Source: Gallionella sp. (GTDB lineage: Bacteria > Pseudomonadota > Gammaproteobacteria > Burkholderiales > Gallionellaceae). From it: DNA of 11,477 nt. This document shows, piece after piece, positions 1 to 7,209 of the stretch. The position numbers and the translations under genes are program-made. Every line of letters starts with the position of its first letter. Positions within the stretch are counted from its first letter, which is position 1. The stretch spans positions 1-11,477 of the forward strand of contig JANYHX010000117.1 in the NCBI GenBank assembly GCA_025362155.1, written 5' to 3'. The notes beneath the pieces are model-generated. The model was given only the letters and a program-made list of their open reading frames with translations. It did not search any database and was not told the origin of the DNA.

Positions 1-272
1 TTGCCTGCCGGGCCGGACTGATGCGTCACCAGCGTCTTGCCCAGCAACTCCTGCGCAGCCGCTTCGACTGCTTCGTGCGTCTGGCAGATTTTGATGCCGC
101 CCGCTTTGCCGCGCGCGCCGGAATGAATCTGGGCTTTTACCACCCAGACATTGCCGCCGATTTCTCTGGCACGCTGCACCGCTTCTTCGGGGCTATGCGC
201 TACCCCGCCCTCGGCAATTCTGACGCCGTAATCTTTCAGGATTTCTTTTGCCTGATATTCATGGATGTCCAA
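1..272 (-). CDS. mtkA: Malate-CoA ligase / succinyl-CoA synthetase beta subunit, N-terminal part (runs off left edge)
   Basis: Ninety complete codons of an ATP-grasp CoA-ligase beta subunit are present. The protein begins [12 protein letters not shown], the typical start of SucC/MtkA, and has the conserved nucleotide-binding stretch [17 protein letters not shown] at about residues 43-59. The start is a TTG at 270-272, preceded by a GGAGG Shine-Dalgarno (280-284) at 7 bases; a nearby ATG is out of frame. In the family, the beta subunit binds ATP and, with the alpha subunit (MtkB/SucD), joins CoA to malate or succinate. The gene lies 60 bp downstream of malyl-CoA lyase on the same strand. That pairing, as in the serine-cycle cluster of methylotrophs, favours malate-CoA ligase (MtkA) over SucC, but this is inferred from context and resemblance. 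The C-terminal three quarters are outside the window. Confidence 0.88.
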   Translation of the reverse strand, partial: MDIHEYQAKEILKDYGVRIAEGGVAHSPEEAVQRAREIGGNVWVVKAQIHSGARGKAGGIKICQTHEAVEAAAQELLGKTLVTHQSGPAG

Positions 273-279
273 ACCATTT

Positions 280-284
280 CCTCC
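280..284 (-). promoter_or_regulatory. Ribosome binding site that decides the TTG start of mtkA
   Basis: A perfect GGAGG on the minus strand lies 7 bases before the TTG at 270-272. The only ATG between it and the TTG is in another frame, and the homologous protein start (MDIHEYQAK) begins exactly at the TTG. Confidence 0.75.
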
Positions 285-332
285 GCTTACAATTAATTGA
301 TGTTATCTAAAATAATCCATTGTAAATTGGGA

Positions 333-1280
333 TTATTTTTTCGCGGCGATGTCTTGCGCCGCTTTAACGACATTGCTGGCCATACGTGCGGAAGCGGCAT
401 CGATCATACGTCCGTCCAGCGATGCTGCGCCCTTGCCTTGTGCCGCCGCTTCTTTCAACGCGGCGAGGATGCGCTGTGCTTTGTCAACTTCCGCAGCAGG
501 CGGCGTGAATACTTCATTGGCGAGCGCAACTTGGGAGGGATGAATCGCCCACTTTCCTTCGATACCCAGCGCAGCTGCGCGCTTGGCAGCCAGCATGAAA
601 CCGGCAGGATCCTTGATATCGCCGAACGGGCCGTCGATGGGACGCAGCCCATAGGCGCGGCAGGCAACGGTCATGCGGCTGATCGCAAAGTGCCATTGGT
701 CGCCCGGATAATCGGGGTTGAGTCCGCCAATATTGATCGTTCTGGCACGATTGCTGGCCGCATAATCGGCCACGCCGAAATGCAATGCTTCAAGGCGTCC
801 GGCTGCGCCATGGCGCGCGATGTCTTCGACGTTGGCCATGCCCAGCGCGGTTTCAATCAGCGCTTCGATGCCGATCTTGTTTTTCAATCCCTGCTGCGCT
901 TCCAGTTGATTCAACATGGCTTCGACCATATACACATCCGCATGCACGCCTACTTTGGGCACCAGCAACGTGTCGATCTTGTGACCGGCCTGCTCGACCA
1001 GATCAACCACATCACGCACCATGTACTGGGTATCCAGCCCGTTGATGCGCACCGACAGCGTGATGCCGTGACCCTTCCAGTCCAGATCGTTGATTGCCTG
1101 AATCACATTTTTGCGCGCCTGGATCTTGTCGTCCGGTGCGACTGCATCTTCAAGATCGAGAAAGACAAAGTCCGATCCGCTTTTCAGCGCTTTTTCAAAC
1201 ATGCCGGGATTGGAGCCGGGTACCGCTAATTCGCAGCGTTGCACGCGTTGTACTTTCGCCTGATATAAAGTGTGGCTCAT
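333..1280 (-). CDS. mcl: L-malyl-CoA lyase (HpcH/HpaI aldolase / citrate lyase beta family)
   Basis: This 315-residue protein closely resembles malyl-CoA lyases, which cleave malyl-CoA to acetyl-CoA and glyoxylate with Mg2+ (and in some members beta-methylmalyl-CoA). Visible family features are ELAVPGSNP (17-25), FLDLEDAVAPDDK (40-52), Arg78 in SVRINGLDT, Glu142 in IEALIETALGMANVE, Asp171 in FGVADYAAS, and KWAIHPSQVALANEVFTP near the C-terminus. These include the expected catalytic Arg and the metal-binding Glu and Asp. Length is normal to slightly short (family about 315-325); the loop after IGGLNPDY (about 188-195) appears shorter than in Methylobacterium MclA. The start ATG has AGGA about 8 bases upstream. 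The gene is followed after 60 bp by the mtkA-like gene, so the two probably form one operon that splits malate, via malyl-CoA, into C2 units. Cytoplasmic. Whether it serves a full serine cycle or glyoxylate metabolism cannot be told here. Confidence 0.93.
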   Translation of the reverse strand: MSHTLYQAKVQRVQRCELAVPGSNPGMFEKALKSGSDFVFLDLEDAVAPDDKIQARKNVIQAINDLDWKGHGITLSVRINGLDTQYMVRDVVDLVEQAGHKIDTLLVPKVGVHADVYMVEAMLNQLEAQQGLKNKIGIEALIETALGMANVEDIARHGAAGRLEALHFGVADYAASNRARTINIGGLNPDYPGDQWHFAISRMTVACRAYGLRPIDGPFGDIKDPAGFMLAAKRAAALGIEGKWAIHPSQVALANEVFTPPAAEVDKAQRILAALKEAAAQGKGAASLDGRMIDAASARMASNVVKAAQDIAAKK

Positions 1281-1493
1281 TTATTTTTCCTGAAGTGGGT
1301 TATGCAGAATCATCATGAAATCAGCAGCGCGGATTGTATTTCAAATTCATACTCGCTGTTAAGGTGAAATAGACTTGCTTCAACAATTATGGCTTTGTTG
1401 ACCACTGCACAGACTGCACGCTGTGACTGCGGGAAAGTGGAGCCAGTAGTGCGTACAATTGCACGCCACCACACTCCGATAAGGAATTCCAAA
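1281..1493. promoter_or_regulatory. Divergent intergenic region between mcl and the aldo/keto reductase
   Basis: This 213-bp gap between divergent genes must hold promoters for both. I see no pair of boxes good enough to name for either side. It contains a direct repeat of ACTGCAC (1404-1410 and 1413-1419), a near-perfect palindrome at 1451-1466, and a TACAAT at 1454-1459 inside that palindrome. The last could be a -10 element for the reductase gene but lacks a recognisable -35. Confidence 0.4.
1451..1466. promoter_or_regulatory. 16-bp near-palindrome upstream of the aldo/keto reductase (candidate operator)
   Basis: GCGTACAATTGCACGC pairs at 7 of 8 positions around a central CAATTG. It ends 27 bases before the reductase ATG and overlaps a TACAAT hexamer, which is a typical place for a repressor site. 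No regulator gene is nearby, so function is inferred from symmetry and position only. Confidence 0.3.
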
Positions 1494-2483
<990 letters not shown>

Positions 2484-2533
2484 TGATGATCAACGGGATA
2501 TGCAGTAAGAATATGCGATCCCAATAATCCTGA

Positions 2534-2550
2534 CTGGTGCGGAGCACCAG
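2534..2550 (+). other. Hairpin between the reductase and transporter genes, no T-tract
   Basis: A 7-bp perfect stem (CTGGTGC / GCACCAG) with a GGA loop lies 50 bp after the reductase stop. No run of Ts follows directly, so it is not a convincing intrinsic terminator; it may stabilise or partly attenuate the transcript. Confidence 0.4.
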
Positions 2551-2594
2551 CCAGCTATCATGCATCTCTTTTAATTTTGCGCAATAAGTTTCCG

Positions 2595-3494
2595 ATGTCT
2601 TCTTCCTTTCCCCGTGCCCGTTGGGTAATGCCGTTAGCACTGTTCATCCTTACGGTCACATGGGGGTACACGTGGGTTCTGGCTAAACAGGCGCTGGTTT
2701 ATGCGCCGCCCTTCGCGTTCGTTGCAGAGCGTTGTGTCGGCGGGGCTTTGGCTCTGCTCTTGGCACTCAAGCTGATGGGGCGACCGATTAGACTGGAAGC
2801 TCCCGGACCGACTCTGGCCATAGGTCTAATGCAGGTAACGGGCTTCATGGCGTTGCAAACATGGGCCTTGGTGGAAGGCGGCCCGGGCAAAACGGCAGTG
2901 CTAGTTTTTACTATGCCCATCTGGACCCTGTTGATTGGCTGGCCGATTCTGGGGGAGCGCATTCGCGGCAAGCAATGGCTGGCTGCCGTGAGTACACTGA
3001 CCGGCCTGCTGCTGATCATCGAACCGTGGAATATGCATTCCAGCCTGTTCAGTAATTTTCTCGCTGTGATGGCTGCATTATGCTGGGCCATAGGCACAGT
3101 GCTGGTTAAGCGTCTGCGTTCACGGCAACAGGTCGATCTGCTCTCCCTCACTACATGGCAAATGTTGCTGGGCGCAATACCGCTGGTACTGCTGGCGCTG
3201 ATAATCCCGGAACGCCCCACGGACTGGTCCGTGCCGTACATCGGCATTCTTACCTTCATATCTGTGATTAGCACGGCCATGTGCTGGTGGCTATGGATTA
3301 CTATTCTCGACCGCGTGCCTGCATGGGAAGCCAGTCTTTCAGTTCTCGGAATACCAGTGGTGGCGATTGTTTCTTCCCGCATGATATTGGGGGAGGAATT
3401 CAAAATGAGCGAGGTGGCAGGCATTTTTTTCATCGGCGGGGGTCTGGCATTATTGTCCCTGATTGGATGGGCAGCCAGCCGCCGAAAAATCTGA
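2595..3494 (+). CDS. EamA-family (drug/metabolite transporter superfamily) permease
   Basis: This 299-residue, very hydrophobic protein shows the repeated EamA layout: two halves of about five membrane segments each. The first half has the WGYTWV motif (23-28) in helix 1 and ends near LLLIIEPW; the second begins at about NFLAVMAALCWAIGTVLVKR and ends in GIFFIGGGLALLSLIGW, followed by a basic tail (SRRKI). The conserved GE in ILGERIRGKQW and ILGEEFKMSE closes the penultimate loop of each half. The family exports or imports small metabolites such as amino acids; the substrate is unknown here. Start choice: the frame could begin at a TTG at 2577, but I prefer the ATG at 2595; neither has a good Shine-Dalgarno. 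It follows the aldo/keto reductase on the same strand and precedes a strong terminator. Inner membrane. Confidence 0.9.
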   Translation: MSSSFPRARWVMPLALFILTVTWGYTWVLAKQALVYAPPFAFVAERCVGGALALLLALKLMGRPIRLEAPGPTLAIGLMQVTGFMALQTWALVEGGPGKTAVLVFTMPIWTLLIGWPILGERIRGKQWLAAVSTLTGLLLIIEPWNMHSSLFSNFLAVMAALCWAIGTVLVKRLRSRQQVDLLSLTTWQMLLGAIPLVLLALIIPERPTDWSVPYIGILTFISVISTAMCWWLWITILDRVPAWEASLSVLGIPVVAIVSSRMILGEEFKMSEVAGIFFIGGGLALLSLIGWAASRRKI

Positions 3495-3545
3495 TCAAGT
3501 AGCGCTGTAAGCTGCAAGAGCCGTGACTGTTTCAACTCTTATTAC

Positions 3546-3575
3546 AAAAAGCTCACTCTTGCAGTGAGCTTTTTG
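3546..3575 (+). terminator. Rho-independent terminator after the transporter gene
   Basis: The stem GCTCACT / AGTGAGC (7 bp) with a 5-base loop is flanked by five As and a T-run. It lies 51 bp past the transporter stop. The A-run on the left makes it potentially active in both directions. Confidence 0.85.
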
Positions 3576-3657
3576 TTTTGCTTAGCCCCGAAAGATATTC
3601 GTGGTGGAAATCAGAATTTTAAGTGCTGGCAGGAAACATACAAGGAAGGAAAAGTAC

Positions 3658-3687
3658 ATGGTATTACGGTCGAGAAATACTCCTTGA
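3658..3687 (+). CDS. Possible nine-codon peptide between two terminators
   Basis: An ATG preceded by AAGGAAGG (about 7 bases away) opens a nine-codon frame, MVLRSRNTP, that ends at TGA just before the hairpin at 3691-3719. The segment 3576-3690 is bounded by two terminators. The Shine-Dalgarno is better than those of several real genes here, but the peptide has no recognisable family and I see no clear promoter. It may be chance or part of a small RNA. Confidence 0.15.
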   Translation: MVLRSRNTP

Positions 3688-3690
3688 ATA

Positions 3691-3719
3691 AAAAAGCCAG
3701 CCTCGCGGCTGGCTTTTTT
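3691..3719 (-). terminator. Bidirectional rho-independent terminator downstream of efp
   Basis: A perfect 7-bp stem GCCAGCC / GGCTGGC with a TCGC loop is flanked by As on the left and Ts on the right. It lies 22 bp beyond the efp stop codon on the minus strand, and the symmetric A/T tails would also stop plus-strand transcription. Confidence 0.88.
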
Positions 3720-3740
3720 ATTGGAAGGGATGAACTGCGA

Positions 3741-4295
3741 CTAAGCGCGGCGTTTGAATTCGTTGGTACGGGTGTCGATTTCGATCTTGTCGCCGATCTC
3801 GACGAAGGCGGCAACCGGCAACTCAAAACCGGTGTTGATCTTGGCCGGCTTCATCACCTTGCCGGACGTATCGCCACGCACTGCCGGTTCGGTGTAGATG
3901 ACTTCGCGGATAATGGTGTTAGGCAGCTCCACCGAGATGGCTTTATCGTTATAGAACACCACTGCGCAAGCCATGCCGTCTTCGATGTAGTTGATCGCGT
4001 CGCCCATGCTTTCGGCTTCGATTTCGTACTGGTTGTATTCGCCGTCCATGAATACATACATCGGATCCGCGAAGTATGAGTAAGTTACCTCTTTGCGATC
4101 CAACATGATTTGTTCAAATTTGTCGTCGGCGCGGTACACGGTTTCCTGCGCGGAGTCGGTCAGCAGATTCTTCATCTTCATCTTGACCACCGAGCCGTTG
4201 CGGCCTGAGCGGCTGTACTCAGCCTTGAGCACGACCATCGGTTCAGTGCCCACCATAATGACGTTCCCTGCGCGAACTTCTTGTGCAATTTTCAT
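3741..4295 (-). CDS. efp: Translation elongation factor P (Arg32 type)
   Basis: This 184-residue EF-P has the normal length and three-barrel organisation: an N-terminal KOW-like domain (about 1-63), an OB domain (65-126) and a C-terminal OB domain ending [13 protein letters not shown] enters the ribosome between P and E sites and relieves stalling at polyproline stretches. The tip of the domain I loop reads SRSGRNGS with Arg at position 32, where E. coli has the modified Lys34. Arg32 EF-Ps are activated by rhamnosylation by EarP, whose gene lies 19 bp upstream. The start is set at MKIAQEV, with GAGGG 8 bases upstream; a longer frame adding MRAAN is less likely. Cytoplasmic. Confidence 0.97.
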   Translation of the reverse strand: MKIAQEVRAGNVIMVGTEPMVVLKAEYSRSGRNGSVVKMKMKNLLTDSAQETVYRADDKFEQIMLDRKEVTYSYFADPMYVFMDGEYNQYEIEAESMGDAINYIEDGMACAVVFYNDKAISVELPNTIIREVIYTEPAVRGDTSGKVMKPAKINTGFELPVAAFVEIGDKIEIDTRTNEFKRRA

Positions 4296-4314
4296 GTTTG
4301 CTGCCCTCAATTTT

Positions 4315-5511
4315 CTAGGCGCGCATTTTACCGATTTCTTGGCAAAAATCCAGCAAATTCAAAGCCAGATTATTTACAGCCCATTGCCGCGAGCAGTGTT
4401 GCGCATGCTGCTTCAACTCGCCGAGTTCAGCAGCAAAGAGCGGCCAGGCCTGCCCTGAACTGCTTTCCTCATTCCAAGCCTCCCACAAACTTTCTAGTGC
4501 GAGGACTGCGCGTATCCCCTCTCCCGCTTGCGGGAGAGGGCTAGGGTGAGGGGCGCTGAGATACCCGCCGTATAGCTTCAGGAACGCATGCAGTTTTTTC
4601 AAGTGCGCCTCGTCATGCTGGGGATAAATTTGCCAAATAAACGGTTGCCCTGCCCATAGCGCCCGCACCCAGGAATCTTCGCCGCGCACAAAATTAATAT
4701 CGCACGCCCACAACAGCAGGTCATAGCGTTCCTGCTCAACGAACGGGAGTACGCGCACATGCAGATTACCGCGTACATAATCATTGCCCACACGCGGCTC
4801 AGTGTCATCGAAATATTGCCCCACTTGCTGCACGATGCGCCCTTCTGGAATGAGACACAGCACGGGTTGCGCACTGATAGTCCACGCATTGAACAAGCCG
4901 TGCAGCGCGGCATTTTCATAGCTGAACAGCGAGATTTTCAATGTTCCCGCCGTTGGCATTTCCATGCCTATGGACTGCCAGAAAGCCTGTTGCTGCCTGG
5001 CATCAACTTGGAATGCATCGCGCCGCGCCAATAAATCTCGTTCCAGCAATAAACCGCCTGTTTTCCTGGTGAAGCCGGGAAAGAAGAAATATTTGGTCAA
5101 TGGCAAGGTCGGATGCGGCGAAGGCAATTTATGGCAGCCATCGACCCAATCTTCGGCGCTCAGGTATTCCAGGTTGATCCAGATGGGTTTGTGTGCTTGC
5201 GCCGCCATCGCAGCGATGTATGAGTCAGGTAAAACACAAGCGAAGGTTTCGATCACTACATCGGCAGGGGGTGTCTCAGGGAATTCAGTACTCCATAGCC
5301 GCACTTCCACGCCGCGGCATTTTTGTTGTTCCAATGCCGCATCCGTTTCCGGACATAGCTTGGCCAGACTGTGCAAATCATCCACCCACAATCTGACTGC
5401 CCAGCCCTGCTCATTCGCCAACTGCCGCGCCAAGCGCCAACACACGCCGATGTCACCGTAATTATCGATGACGCGGCAGAAGATATCGGCATGCAAAGCG
5501 GGCGCGTGCAT
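4315..5511 (-). CDS. earP: EF-P arginine 32 rhamnosyltransferase EarP
   Basis: This 398-residue GT-B glycosyltransferase (EarP, formerly DUF2331) transfers rhamnose from dTDP-L-rhamnose to Arg32 of EF-P. Family marks are [20 protein letters not shown] at the N-terminus with Asp16 and Asp20, [31 protein letters not shown], and the nucleotide-sugar site with Arg276, Glu278 and Asp279 in VRGEDSW, followed by [14 protein letters not shown]. It comes directly before efp on the same strand with a 19-bp gap, so both are presumably made from one message. A palindromic repeat is inserted in frame at about residues 319-334 ([12 protein letters not shown]), which probably explains why the protein is somewhat longer than usual. 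The insert sits after the conserved catalytic region, so activity may survive. GGA lies about 8 bases before the ATG. Genes for dTDP-rhamnose synthesis are not in the window. Confidence 0.95.
   Translation of the reverse strand: MHAPALHADIFCRVIDNYGDIGVCWRLARQLANEQGWAVRLWVDDLHSLAKLCPETDAALEQQKCRGVEVRLWSTEFPETPPADVVIETFACVLPDSYIAAMAAQAHKPIWINLEYLSAEDWVDGCHKLPSPHPTLPLTKYFFFPGFTRKTGGLLLERDLLARRDAFQVDARQQQAFWQSIGMEMPTAGTLKISLFSYENAALHGLFNAWTISAQPVLCLIPEGRIVQQVGQYFDDTEPRVGNDYVRGNLHVRVLPFVEQERYDLLLWACDINFVRGEDSWVRALWAGQPFIWQIYPQHDEAHLKKLHAFLKLYGGYLSAPHPSPLPQAGEGIRAVLALESLWEAWNEESSSGQAWPLFAAELGELKQHAQHCSRQWAVNNLALNLLDFCQEIGKMRA
4517..4550. repeat. REP-like palindrome inserted in frame within earP
   Basis: A perfect 11-bp inverted repeat (CCCTCTCCCGC at 4517-4527 and its complement at 4530-4540, separated by TT) is followed by CTAGGGTGAG. 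This is a widely dispersed proteobacterial repeat, usually between genes, which in this reading frame gives [11 protein letters not shown]. Here it lies inside the coding sequence without breaking it. Confidence 0.8.
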
Positions 5512-5653
5512 TTTAATTTCCAGCTATCAATAAAATTTTGGGTGGAAGTGCGCAGGCGTACAGTAGGCAAGAACGGGGCAGCAGAAAATATTCAATGGTG
5601 GAGGAATGATCGTTCACTTCAGATGAATGCAATTTATAGATTGGAGAAATGTC
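5512..5653. promoter_or_regulatory. Divergent promoter region between earP and the DUF6496-like gene
   Basis: This 142-bp gap must carry start signals for earP-efp on the minus strand and for the small basic protein on the plus strand. A loose pair for the plus strand is TTCACT (5613-5618) and TATAGA (5635-5640) with 16 bases between, but transcription would then begin at or beyond the Shine-Dalgarno, so I do not trust it. No operator-like symmetry was noticed. Confidence 0.3.
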
Positions 5654-5851
5654 ATGCCCTTAAAAAAAGGAAAAAGCCAAGCAGCTGTCAGTAATAATAT
5701 CAAGACCATGGTACATGAGTGGGAAAAGGACGGAGCCATAGGCAACAGCCACCCTGCCACCAAGCAAAAAGCGGTCAAGCAGGCCGTTGCGATCTCATTG
5801 AAGAAAGCCGGAAAAAGTCGCATCGCCCCGTTGCATGGCAGCAAAAAGTAA
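5654..5851 (+). CDS. Small lysine-rich protein, DUF6496-like
   Basis: The 65-residue product begins MPLKKGKSQAAVSNNIKTMV and is strongly basic, especially at both ends. The middle, with EWEKDGAIGNSHPATKQKAVKQAVAISLKKAGKS, resembles DUF6496 proteins, which share a K-Q-A-(V/I)-A-I-(S/G)-L-x-K-A motif. The function of that family is unknown; some members appear near stress genes, and nucleic-acid binding is possible from the charge alone. The ATG at 5654 has GGAG 7-8 bases before it. A nine-codon upstream extension in the same frame is less likely. The gene stands alone, divergent from earP and convergent with the ABC permease, whose stop codon lies only 16 bp away. No signal peptide or membrane segment is seen. 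Confidence 0.78.
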   Translation: MPLKKGKSQAAVSNNIKTMVHEWEKDGAIGNSHPATKQKAVKQAVAISLKKAGKSRIAPLHGSKK

Positions 5852-5867
5852 TTCCTGCGGAGGCTTT

Positions 5868-7067
5868 TTATTCCGCACGCAACGCCTCCACCGGATCAAG
5901 CCGCGCCGCGCGCCGTGCGGGTATGACCCCCGCCAGCAGGCCGATGCTTACTGCACTCAGCTCGGCGACTACGGCAAACAACCATGGCGTGTGTACCGGC
6001 AAGGCCGGAAACCACAGGTGCAAGCCTTGTGCAATGCCCACCCCCAGTGCCAGTCCTGCAAATCCACCCAACGCGGACAGCAGCATCGCCTCGCCCAGAA
6101 ACAGCGTCAACACTTGCCGCTCGCGCGCCCCCAAGGCGCGCAGCAAGCCGATCTCGGCAGTGCGCTCGGTGACCGCCATGGTCATGATGGTCAGAATACC
6201 GACACCGCCCACCAGCAAGGAAATCCCGCCCAGTGCGCCCACCGCGAAGGTGATCACATCCAGCACCGAGCCGAGCACCTCAAGGGCTTTTTCTTGCGGG
6301 ATGAGCGTGAAATCTTCGCGTCCGTGGCGTTCCTTGAGCAGCGCGGTAATGGCGCGCACCACGCTTTGCAAATCGGCGTTAGGTTTATAGCTCAACTGAA
6401 TTTCCATCAGCCCCGGACGATTGAATAATTCAAGCGCACGCGCTGCCGGAATGAATACGGTATCGTTGAGATCAAAACCGAGCATCTGCCCTTTTGGTTC
6501 CATCACGCCGACCACCCGGTAGCGCTGGCCACCGATGCGCAAATAACTGCCGAGCGGATTTTGCCCAGCGAATAATTCCTGGCGTACTTTTGAGCCGAGC
6601 ACCACCAGCGCGCGCGCTTGGGTTGGATCATCATCGGGCAGAAAACTGCCGGTCTGCACCGTGCTTGCCAGCACCTTGGTGAGATCATGCCCCGCCCCGA
6701 ACACCGTGGTGCGGCGCGTCTTGCCATTGACGCGCAGCTCGGCATTGCCGGTCACGCTGGGATTGATGTATTCCACATTCGCCAAGTGGCGCAAGGCCTC
6801 CGCATCCTCAATGGATAATTGCCGCACCGAGCCGAGGATGCCCACATTTGCGCCATGGGTCTGCGTCTTACCGGGCTGAATAACGATCAGATTGGTGCCG
6901 AACTGGCTGAACTCAGCCAACACAAATTGATGCAGGCCTTCGCCTATGGAAGTCAATAGAATTACCGCCGTGATGCCGATGGCGATGCCCAGGCCGGTCA
7001 GGAAACTGCGCATCCGATAGGACAGGAAGCTGGAGGTGGTGAGGCGAATTAGATCGGGAAGTAACAT
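5868..7067 (-). CDS. ABC transporter permease, MacB/FtsX type (second permease)
   Basis: This 399-residue MacB/FtsX-type permease has the typical four-helix layout. One membrane segment lies near the N-terminus (about 20-42, FLTGLGIAIGITAVILLTSIG), followed by a MacB-type periplasmic domain (about 45-265) and three C-terminal segments (about 270-300, 320-350, 360-385). The motif TAEIGLLRALGARERQVLTLFL sits after the second helix, and the end PARRAARLDPVEALRAE is diagnostic of the family. Such permeases do not usually move substrate through the membrane; they couple ATP use in the cytoplasm to motion in the periplasm. The gene follows its paralogue after 142 bp occupied by a repeat, and the repeat ends only 5 bases before the ATG, so the ribosome site is poor (GGATAAC). 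With the paralogue and the LolD-like ATPase it probably forms a heterodimeric exporter. Confidence 0.92.
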   Translation of the reverse strand: MLLPDLIRLTTSSFLSYRMRSFLTGLGIAIGITAVILLTSIGEGLHQFVLAEFSQFGTNLIVIQPGKTQTHGANVGILGSVRQLSIEDAEALRHLANVEYINPSVTGNAELRVNGKTRRTTVFGAGHDLTKVLASTVQTGSFLPDDDPTQARALVVLGSKVRQELFAGQNPLGSYLRIGGQRYRVVGVMEPKGQMLGFDLNDTVFIPAARALELFNRPGLMEIQLSYKPNADLQSVVRAITALLKERHGREDFTLIPQEKALEVLGSVLDVITFAVGALGGISLLVGGVGILTIMTMAVTERTAEIGLLRALGARERQVLTLFLGEAMLLSALGGFAGLALGVGIAQGLHLWFPALPVHTPWLFAVVAELSAVSIGLLAGVIPARRAARLDPVEALRAE

Positions 7068-7072
7068 AAGCC

Positions 7073-7183
7073 GTTATCCAGCGGAAGCCGGAATCCAGTC
7101 AATAAGAAACTTCCCGCAACGCGGGACAAAAACCAAAAGCCTGTTGGATAAAATCGCTGGATTCCGGTCTGCGCCGGAATGAC
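7073..7183. repeat. Long inverted-repeat element, diverged copy (A)
   Basis: This is a degenerate palindrome whose right arm (7157-7183) is intact and left arm (7073-7098) has decayed. A small central hairpin CCCGC-AAC-GCGGG (7113-7125) is present. It aligns over its full length, in the same orientation, with the copy at 8455-8572. It fills most of the gap between the two permease genes. Read on the minus strand, the right arm gives VIPAQTGIQ, a hallmark of this dispersed proteobacterial repeat. Confidence 0.85.
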
Positions 7184-7209
7184 AAAACTAAAATTTGCCG
7201 AGACATCCA

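Noticed and set aside
297..1229. Long plus-strand open frame of 310 codons
   Set aside because: It lies opposite malyl-CoA lyase, which has clear family motifs on the minus strand; the plus-strand product looks like antisense translation, rich in Arg, His and Cys, with no recognisable domain.
1389..1493. 35-codon upstream extension of the aldo/keto reductase
   Set aside because: The extension has no family counterpart, while the ATG at 1494 has a good Shine-Dalgarno and matches the normal protein start.
2699..3535. Minus-strand open frame of 278 codons
   Set aside because: It is antisense to the EamA transporter, which has ten plausible membrane segments; the reverse product is Ser/Arg/Pro-rich and has no family resemblance.
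3564..4079. Plus-strand open frame of 171 codons across the efp terminator and efp
   Set aside because: It runs through a perfect terminator hairpin and is antisense to EF-P over most of its length.
5858..5878. Hairpin TGCGGA/TCCGCA with a T-rich loop between the DUF6496-like gene and the permease
   Set aside because: The loop is long, the Ts lie in the loop rather than after the stem, and it overlaps the permease stop codon, so it is not a convincing terminator.
5719..6428. Overlapping plus-strand open frames of 223 and 197 codons opposite the second permease
   Set aside because: They overlap the DUF6496-like gene and the permease end and have the low-complexity Ser/Arg/Pro or Gln/His composition typical of antisense frames in GC-rich genes.
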